A stretch of 64,000 nucleotides of DNA from NCBI GenBank assembly GCA_003956705.1, contig QZCP01000268.1, forward strand, positions 480,569 through 544,568. Reading direction: 5' to 3'. Shown here piece by piece: positions 56,236 to 64,000 of the stretch. Both the position numbers and the translations under genes were made by a program. The stretch's first letter is position 1. Each line of letters begins with the position of its first letter. The DNA comes from Brevipalpus yothersi. Its lineage: Eukaryota > Arthropoda > Arachnida > Trombidiformes > Tenuipalpidae. Under the pieces are notes generated by a model. That model saw nothing but the letters and a program-made list of their open reading frames with translations, made no database searches and was not told the origin of the DNA.

Positions 56236-57642
56236 TCATCTTGATGATTTGGTATTGAGATTAGCAATAATAAGCATCAACCAAGCGGCCATTTCCCAAA
56301 GAAACTATGATGATGTGATAAGAGTCAAGTAATTGAATTAACCTAGAATAGACTAGAATAAACCTTACCATAATGTATGTTCGGGTGGTCATTCTCAAAC
56401 GGAAGGAAAAAAATCCCAGAGGACGTGATTCCATCATGCCAATTATCTCACAGATCTTTGAGCGTGTCTTCCATGTCAAAGATCGTTGATTCATGATATA
56501 GTGGAACTTTTTACGAATAGAATCATCCTGTTAGGAAAGAAATATTTAACTGAGAGTTCAATGGAAAATTTTTCGTATTTGCTGAGTACAACCTTCTTTG
56601 CACAGATTTGAGCCAAAAAAAAGCAATTAGTCATCGTGACCAGGGAAGCCATCATAGTTAATATGAAACAGTATTTAATCAAGATCGAAAAATTAGTCAT
56701 AAATACCATATAAAAAGAAATGAAAATCACTCCATAAGACATGAAAAGGGCAAATCCCATCCATTTTGCTTGTAAAGTAGCGGCATCATCGACACTTCTG
56801 TAAATCTTAAGATATCGATGAATAGTGGGAAATATATCATTATCAATCTTTCCCATGTAAGTATTGATATTCTTCAAATCCTCTGAGATGATTTTTAGCC
56901 TATAATAAGTAATGAGGGTGTATGAATAGTACATGACACCAATTACGAAGACGTTCATCACACTAGTAGCATTGTGAAACATAATAATCATACATAACGG
57001 TATTTCTATTAAAAAGTAACTGTAGGTTTTAGTTATCCAGATAGAAGACGAAGAAACAAATATGTTGACTAACTGAGCCAAGCCCAAAAATAATATTCCA
57101 TCAGTTTTTCTCATGAATTCAACTCTTTTTCTCATTTTGATCCACTCCTCATGATAGCCAGAAAATTCTTCCTCGAAAAGTGATTCATCATATGAAGCAA
57201 GCCATTGGAAGGCTTTTGAGTGGTGATTGAAAGTCAAAGAGGTCCCAATTATGGCAAAAACAAAAGCTTTGGCAAGAAAAACCAAAAGATCTGTTGGAAT
57301 TCTTGATTTTCCAAAGAAAAGACCTCCATCACACAAGATTATTGCCTGGTCATAGTCTGCAATGGTATACACAACCGTATATCTCAGCAAATCAGCTAGA
57401 TAACCAAAGCAGATTATTTTAGCCAATATGCAGCTTGAATGGTCAATGTTTCCTGAGCGAAGATCTACGTAAAGTAAACCAGAGCCTTTCAAATATGTAT
57501 GAAAATCATAATCACTGGCTCTTTTTGGGTTGGAACATCTCGTCGGAGAATAAGGTGTTATCAGTAAGCGAAAAACTTTTCCCCAAAAACTATCCTTAAT
57601 TTTTCGATTGTATGTGAGATAGCTGAACTTCAAAGAGGTCAT
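56236..57642 (-). CDS. gustatory-receptor-like 7TM protein
   Basis: Three phase-0 exons: 56593-57642, 56369-56527 and 56236-56304, giving 425 residues. Landmarks are GKVFRLLITPYSP, YVDLRSGNIDHSS, ILCDGGLFFGKSRIPTDLLV, KWMGFALFMSYGV and the exon-2 core KICEIIGMMESRPLGFFSFR. One codon is deleted relative to the other copies (FRFLRMT becomes FRLRMT). Exon 3 reads FLWEMAAWLMLIIANLNTKS. The first intron begins GTTGTA, a weak donor, where copies A and B have GTAAAG. The start was set at the ATG before SLKFSYLTYN by alignment; the frame upstream begins with TTG only. The ligand is unknown. Confidence 0.83.
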
Positions 57643-58623
57643 GATTTCCCTAAGCGATAACTGACAAGGAATAATGTCTAGAAAAAAAACTTCATGAACA
57701 GTTATCAAAAGCTTCTCAAAAACCACTGAATCTATGCACAAGTTATTGAAAAAGAATTCGGATGATCAAGCAGATGACAGAGAATGACTCAATTTACAGA
57801 TGTAGTTAACGTGGGGTGTAAATATTCTCACTCACTCGATCTGAGGAATACAGTTTGGAACTTCTGGTTGACTTATACTTATTAGTAGAAGGACAAACAA
57901 TAATATGCCTATGTGTATATCAGAATTAATCTCAGAAGGGTCGAAAGTTTCTAAACAATCAGAAAAACTCTTTTAAAAATAGTTCAGATGGATGTGTGAC
58001 AATCGAGTTAATAAACTTCTGATCAGGCGACAATTTGAGGTGAGAGATCACCGAAATTTTCTCACTGACACTCATAATTCGAGAAGATATGATGCTTTCT
58101 AATAATTTTGAGCCAGATTTAATGATTCTCTTTAGTCTCACCTTAAGTGATACGTTTATTGATTTATTAATATCATCAAATAGATAAATAGATAAGTCAC
58201 GCAATATTTCGTGCTTAATCAAGAAGATTTTTAGGAAGAATCTCTAGCTATCAAAGCACTGAGGAGTGTAAATAAAACGATTGATTTCAAGAAATCTAGA
58301 TAATTATTCATCATTTTTTCAAGATATTCCGGGAAATCAGAATCTTGTAGTATTATTTTGGAAAACAAACAAAGCTCAAGGATACAGTAGGACTTGATTC
58401 ATCTTCATTTCAAACATTATTCATAGCATAGAAACATTTCATTTCAGTAGCCAATTATTTCAAATTTGAGATCAAACTAACAGCATTTTGAAGCTGATCA
58501 CTCCGAATTGAAGCGGGCTACAATGAGAATTAGGAATTCAACAAAATCGAAGGTTACCAAACCAAACATAATGCATAGGTATTCATCTGTTTTCAACGAC
58601 AATATTCAATCTGACAGTATGGC
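57643..58623. other. spacer between receptor genes
   Basis: It contains a minus-strand open frame of 87 codons at 57959-58222 (basic, helical, VSLKVRLKRIIKSGSKLLES) without a recognised motif or splice support. Otherwise nothing seen. Confidence 0.4.
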
Positions 58624-59609
58624 TCAAATTTTGGAGTTAAAATTCGCAACAATGATCATTATCCATCCAGCTAAATCCAAGATCACCTATGATTGAACAA
58701 TGAATAAAAATAAAATGAATTAAATCCGAGTATTCTCACCAGGACATATGTTCTACTGGTCATCCTCAAGAAACTGAAGCAGAAAAATCCTAGAGGACGT
58801 GATTCCATCATCCCAATTATTTGACAAACTTTGGAGCGTTTCTTCCATGATAGGAATCGATCGTGCATAACATGGTACAATTGTCTACGAATTGTATCAT
58901 CCTGAAAAGAATGAGTGTTAGATAAAATTTTAAAAAATTTGAGAACGAGAACCTTTTCTGCATTGATTTCCCCTAATAAGTGACAATTTGTCACCATCAT
59001 CACCAGGCAAATCATCATGATAGAAATAAAGCAATATTTGTTTGATAAGGAAGAGTTAGCCATGAAAACTCCGTAGTAAGAAATCAAAACTAATCCATAA
59101 ACCATGAAAAGCATGAATCCCATCCATTGAGCTAATAAAATATTACAACTCTCCACATCTTCATAAATTTTCAGATAGAGATGGAGAAATGTAATTATAT
59201 TCTCATCTAGTTGCTCACCACTTAATTTCAATTTTTCAAGTTTAATCGAAGCAACTTTCAATCGAAAGTAAGTGATGATAGTATATGAATAGTAAGTTAC
59301 TCCAACCACAAAAACACTCATTATGGTGGTAGCATTATGAGATACTAAAATGAAAATTAATGGAATCATGAACCAAAAGTTGCTATAGTTATCGGTCATC
59401 CAGATTGGAGATATTGCAATGAATATACTTATTTGCTGGCATCCCATTAATGCTGCGATGACAATCAATTTTCTAGTTTGTTCAATTATTTTCCGAAATT
59501 CAAGCCATTCTTTTTGATGATTCAAAAATTCCTCGATATATAATGACTTCTCATAATTTTCCATCCATCGGTACGTCTTTGGATTCTTATTACATACAAT
59601 AGAATAAAG

Positions 59610-60605
59610 CATGAAATCAATAAATAAATAATAAATAAATAAAATCAAGAAGGGGGAGATTCTGAGGATCAATCAGAATGGGCAAGGTTCGCTGGACTTC
59701 ATTCCAATCAAATTTTCCCCTCTCACCGAAAATCTTTGCAGGGCATACCTGTCCATGATCCATTAAATGAGCCAGAACGGATTCGTAAAGAGCCATGTGA
59801 TCAGCGGGCTCGCCAATGGCTCGTATTCGCTGATGAGCCAACAGTATCAATGACTGACGACAAAACAGACAAGATGTATCCTCGAAAAAATCGATCGTAA
59901 TCCAATGAAGATAGAAACTGTCTATCATATAGTGACCATCGAGGGTTACCAGTATGACTCCAGTATCAAGTAGGGTGCTGGCCGTTGGACCAACTTGTAA
60001 TGGAGCAATATGGTTTCGAAACGGACGCCAGTAGTGTCTCATGGACTGTCGGTGGGTGTCCATTAAGGGCCGAATATCCTCTGAATCGTACTGGCGTACA
60101 ACAAACGCCTGCATGCAATCAAGCATCTCTTGAGTGACTTGATTTAGCCCTGGGAAGAAGGAAAAGAGGTTTGAAAATTAGATAAATACAGATATTAAAG
60201 ATAGAGAAGAGGAGGAAAAGATATACTCTTACCGCACCAATTGAAGCTACGTAAACTTCGAGCGAGAGGAGCCTGAATAAGCCTACGAGCAGGCCGTTGG
60301 AAATCACGTCGCCTTCGATTGATGACTCCAGGCTGATCGAAACGAGGATTGGGTACATGAGCAGGTGGATTAGCAGGAGGGTCAGCTTGAGGCGGTGGTG
60401 GCGAGCGGGGATTTGGTCGTCTACGTCGGGCTGGCTGCTCTTGGGCTGGCTGATCCTGGGCTGGCGAAGGAACCAGTGGCTGAGCAGGAGGGTCGACGGC
60501 GGGATGATCACGATGGGGATTAGGCGGCTGAGGAGTCAGAGGAGGGGTGGTGACACGCTGACGGCGACGAGAAGGCCGACCGGATGTAGTTGCTGGTGGG
60601 TCATT
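59610..60605 (-). mobile_element. GC-rich foreign insert carrying part of another gene with its own intron
   Basis: The inserted ~1 kb is much more GC-rich than the window. In the receptor's sense it first codes a Pro/Arg-rich region (SGRPSRRRQRV, repeated Ala/Gln/Pro), then a splice donor at 60232 (TGCG|GTAAGAG), an 83-base pyrimidine-rich intron, an acceptor CCCAG, and then a globular-looking domain starting LNQVTQEMLDCMQAF and ending near FDWNEVQRTLPILIDPQ. An AT-rich TATT/TTTA run ends it at the receptor boundary. Retained intron argues against retroposition. I see no inverted ends, target duplication or transposase, and I do not recognise the domain. Confidence 0.65.
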
Positions 60606-60995
60606 GAGTACAGCTACAACCGAAGCTTTGATCAAGAATACTTCAAAATCTGTGTGGACTCGCAATTCTCGAAAGAAAAGTCCTCCATCGCAGAGAATCA
60701 ATGCTTGCGTTGGGCTCAAAAAAGTATATATTATGAAGTACCTGACGAAATCCATCATATAAACCGAAAAAATTAATAAAATTAATCTCAAGCTTGTCGG
60801 ATCGAATTTTCCTGTTTTTTTATCAAGGTGAATGAAACCAGAACTTCTTAAATATTCACGTACATCATAATCACAAATTTTCTCTGGATCTGGACGTTTG
60901 ATAGGAAAATAAGGTATCACAACCAAGTGGAAAACTTTTTGCCATTGATGTGCACTAGTTTTAGCCGCAAGGAGATTGAACTTCTGGAAGAGCAT
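59617..60995 (-). CDS. predicted chimera: receptor N-terminus fused to inserted gene
   Basis: Exon 60233-60995 continues from receptor codon 130 in frame into the insert. It splices at phase 1 to 60149 and reads through to a TGA at 59617, giving a 431-residue fusion. The first 130 residues keep the receptor N-terminus with about three hydrophobic segments; the rest is the insert's Pro/Arg-rich and globular parts. Whether it is transcribed is unknown. The in-frame junction could be chance (one in three). Confidence 0.4.
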
Positions 60996-62230
60996 TTTTC
61001 AATTTCGATATGTTCTAAAAGGTACACAATGGCGAGCAAAATGAGTTATTAAAAGATTCATGTACTCTTGGTAGAGATGCAAGTTTATAGTTGATGCTAA
61101 AAAAGCTGAAGGCTCCCCAGTAAAATGATCTGGTGACATGGATAAACGAAACTGTCGAAAATATTTATCATGTTTTCACAGAATGTGAATACCAAGCTGA
61201 GCCATACCGGTCGAAATTCTCACTTAGAACTTACGAATTCATGGAGACTCACGCTTTTATCGAATCTCATTTTCCTTACTTTATAATAGTGGATGGTTGA
61301 AGTGCAGCTTTTAGTATATTTTACCATCAATATACAATTGATTTTTCTAAAGCTCTATCAATGCCTTGAGTGTCTGGAAAATTCAATAAATGCTTTAACA
61401 ACCAATCTTAATTTATGCGCAGGAGAAGAATCTCAACCCTAACTTTTGCCCCTCTACTCATATATTTAAAATATTTAAAATAAGTTTCCATGAGGTGATA
61501 ATTATGAAATTTTCTGACCTTAAAAATCGAAACTTGCTAGATTTACTCATTTTTGTGAAGCTTCTCGAATAAACTCTGATGACTTCAATTCAATCTATGA
61601 ATTAGTCTTCATACTATCTGAAATAGTTATTGTGAACTATCAAAAAATTGTTGGAATTTGATTCCAAATGACCAAATAATTCATCCAAATCATCCAAATC
61701 AGAACTGGTAAAGCCTACAATCAATCAACAAAGCATAAATTCACTGTAATTGATTCTTTTGAGTTAGATGATGAGATTTCAACTCAAACCAAAATAGAAC
61801 AGAATGAAGAAAAATGGAATACATGTATGATTGAAAATCACGAAAATGGTGTATCATCTCCACAAGCTAATGAAAATTTTCTTGCCATGTACATGTTTTT
61901 CCTATAAACCATTAGAATCGATCTTTCAAAGCATGTCAAAGAATCTCTTCAAATTTTGAGGGCCCAGTTGTTTAGGAAGAATTATCAATATAACCAAGTT
62001 AATTCAATTCTCCATTAGTTCAAACTTTATGGTTCTTCACAATGAATTCGATCAGTAGTCAAATACCAAGATAATGATTTTTTTTATTCAACTTGGAAAT
62101 GTTTTTCGAACAACTCATAGATCCTCCAAAACCAGGGAAACGAAAAAAATTCAGTGTTCGTGAACACTAGCGGAATATCTGTTCTAGTATCAAAAATTCT
62201 GAGAGAAAAAAACTGTAATCGCAATAGAGA
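60996..62230. other. intergenic between divergent receptor genes
   Basis: A plus-strand stretch at about 61687-61908 is open for some 70 codons (AYNQSTKHKFTVIDSFELDD, rich in Glu, Asn and Gln) and may be a remnant of a mobile element. No start, motif or splice support was found. Promoters of the two flanking receptor genes should lie here. Confidence 0.4.
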
Positions 62231-63720
62231 ATGATATCAGTAGGATTTTTGACAATCTTTTCATTCATTCCTTTTGACAAAGACACTTTAGTATCAAGAT
62301 GGATGAAAATCTTGGAAATTATATTTCTTCCATTCTTTGCTCGAAGAAGATCTAATCAAATGAAAGTTTCGGATTATGATTTGAAAAGTTTCCTTAGATC
62401 TGTTGGTCTCCTTTACGTTGACTTTGAAACTGGTAAAATCGATTTAGTTTGCGCTCAATTGGTACAATTCTACATTTTTGGCCATATTTTCGATATGGCC
62501 AGATATTTCATCATGCTCACCCTATTAAGCCCAAATCAAGCCTTATTAGTCTGTGATTGTGGTGTCTTTTTCAATCAGTCTCGAGTTTCCTCTGATCTAC
62601 TCATCCTGAGTGTGAAAGTATCTATGTTTGCCATCGTTTGCTCATCAATTGCAAAAAATCATGAGCTAACAGCTTTCGAATGGCTTGAAACTTACGAAGA
62701 ATCGTTGTGTGAATCTGAATTCTCAAATCACCCTGAAGAATGGACTAAACTGAGAGCAAGAGTGGAATATGCGAGAAAATTTGTGTCATTAGTTGTACTT
62801 TGGGGAGTTAATATACTGAACATATTTTTTTTCTCAACTCCTCTTTTAATTACCGAGAATACAAGTGACTATTGGATTGAAGGTCCAGTGTGTTTGTTGA
62901 TTATTTTTCATAATGCTATTGGTTTGGTGGGACTTTTCGTTTTAGGTTTTTGTTACTATTCTTACACTTTGATAACCTATTCCCGGCTAGAATTGATCTT
63001 AAATCGTCTCCAAGAAATCCTAACTGAAAGAAAATTCAGCTCCTTTACTATCATGAATGCTATTACAAGATATCACAAAGTTTATCGTGAAGTTGATAAT
63101 TTCAATATTCTACTTGCTAAATGGATGGGTTTTCTTCTTTTCATGTCATATGGATGTGTATTGAATTGTTTTTATTCTGCATTCCTCACTGATTCAACCA
63201 AAATCTTGAAATTTTTTTTCGTTTCCATGATCATTACGGTTTTAGTCATGGTGGACATGATAGCTCATCTCCTCTCCGAAGTCAATATTAATAAGGTGAG
63301 AAATCTGTTCTTTTCAATTATCAATTAAAATCATCATCAAATCTAAAATCTATGCATTCAAAAAATTTTTGCTAATTAAACTCCTCCCATAGGATGATGC
63401 CATAAGAAGAATTTTTTATCGAATATTGTTTTCCAAGGGAATCGAAACGATCTCTAAAATGAAGCTTATGCATATCATGGAGATGACACATTCTCGTCCA
63501 CTAGGCTTCTTTTCATTTCGTTTCATAAGAATGACCACTCGGACATTCATATTGGTAAATTTTTATGAATCCGATTGATTGCTAAAATTTTATAACTATT
63601 AATTTCAGATATTTCAGAAGTTTTATTTTATGTTTCATCCCGATTTTACAGGTCATGTGGGAGATGGTCGCATGGATCATGCTTATCTCAGCTAATTTCC
63701 GCAAAAAAACCTTACTATGA
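62231..63720 (+). CDS. gustatory-receptor-like 7TM protein (plus strand)
   Basis: Three phase-0 exons: 62231-63295, 63393-63554 and 63652-63720. The exon codon counts (355, 54 and 22 plus stop; 431 residues) match copy A exactly, although the sequence is well diverged. Landmarks are SDYDLKSFLRSVGLLYVDFE, ALLVCDCGVFFNQSRVSSDL, AKWMGFLLFMSYGCVLNCFY, and exon 2 with SRPLGFFSFRFIRMTTRTFI. The usual CEI-MMES stretch before it reads MHIMEMTHS, so this conserved cysteine is lost. Exon 3 reads VMWEMVAWIMLISANFRKKT. It is the only one of the five receptor genes on this strand. The ligand is unknown. Confidence 0.86.
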
Positions 63721-64000
63721 ATAATGAAATAATTCATCCGCGTCCATGAATTAAGCGAAACATCTTGATTGAGTAGATATCTTATCAATCTAACTCAGAG
63801 GGAAAATTTCAACTATGTATAAGGTATTAGCTGATAAAGAAATTTGGTTACACAGAATAAAATTCATCGTAATTTTATTGTTTAATATTGTTAAATATTA
63901 CTTGCTCTAGTTTGTCTGGAAACATCAGAAATAATCTAGCAATATGTGTTTCCGATGAAATTCATTCTTCTGGTATTCCAAACCGGCAAACTTTGAAAAC
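63721..64000. other. 3' flank of the last receptor gene
   Basis: No gene seen in the remaining 280 bases; they probably hold the 3' UTR. Confidence 0.5.

Larger units (their letters stand above)
58624..60995 (-). pseudogene. gustatory-receptor-like gene interrupted by a ~1 kb insert
   Basis: The receptor is complete in pieces. Codons 1-130 (60606-60995) run from MLFQKFNLLAAKTS to FLIKASVVAVL. After a foreign insert the receptor resumes at 59609 with YSIVCNKNPKTYRW, continues to exon end 58953, then exon 2 at 58740-58901 (VCQIIGMMESRPLGFFCFSF) and exon 3 at 58624-58686. Without the insert, exon 1 would have 349 codons, matching its paralogues (350-355). The insert brings a stop before the receptor resumes, so the full 7TM protein cannot be made unless the insert is spliced out. 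The donor after exon 1 is GTTCTC, again weak. Apart from the insertion there is no decay, so the event looks recent or polymorphic. Confidence 0.8.

Noticed and set aside
60297..60776. 159-codon plus-strand frame across the receptor/insert junction
   Set aside because: It is antisense to the receptor and the Pro/Arg-rich insert; GC-rich sequence tends to lack stops on both strands.

Overview
This is a eukaryotic nuclear window. It is AT-rich, its genes are split by many short GT-AG introns (often about 45-80 bp), long (GA)n/(CT)n tracts are scattered through it, and there is one assembly gap. A chelicerate, most likely an acariform mite, fits best: multi-copy three-exon gustatory-receptor-like genes, an arthropod-like degenerin/ENaC relative, an ApoD-type lipocalin, and a 28S rRNA fragment whose universal sarcin-ricin loop sits in AT-rich flanks. 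That placement is inference. All exon models were built by hand from splice signals and reading-frame phase; no transcript data were available.

Layout. 0.3-1 kb: a Tctex-type dynein light chain (DYNLT2B-like) in five small exons, minus strand. 1.8-10 kb: a large low-complexity coiled-coil protein with two possible first exons, minus strand. 13.2-19.9 kb: two tandemly duplicated gustatory-receptor-like genes. Between them lies a dump of mobile and stray DNA: a 78-bp palindromic element with TA duplication, a copia integrase piece, a gypsy reverse transcriptase/RNase H piece, a PDZ-like coding scrap and a 28S rRNA 3' fragment. 21-25.4 kb: Wnt4 (plus) tail-to-tail with the clathrin adaptor GGA (minus). 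26.4-30.4 kb: METTL26 (minus) and an F-box/leucine-rich-repeat protein (plus) in divergent orientation. 30.8-37.4 kb: four intronless, secreted glycoside hydrolase family 30-like enzymes in tandem. 43.9-47.5 kb: a Gly/Tyr/His-rich secreted structural-type protein and an ApoD-like lipocalin. 49-50.5 kb: a single-exon DEG/ENaC-like channel. 50.9-53.3 kb: a 14-exon secreted protein built of four copies of a six-cysteine module. 56.2-63.7 kb: three more gustatory-receptor-like genes, one split by a GC-rich insert that carries its own intron and reads in frame with the receptor.

Housekeeping and signalling genes (dynein light chain, Wnt4, GGA, METTL26, F-box) alternate with fast-evolving, environment-facing families (chemoreceptors, GH30 enzymes, lipocalin, cysteine-module protein, silk/cuticle-like protein). 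The most unusual items are the four-fold cysteine-module gene, the receptor/insert chimera, and the GH30 array, whose ends look homogenised while its centres diverge.
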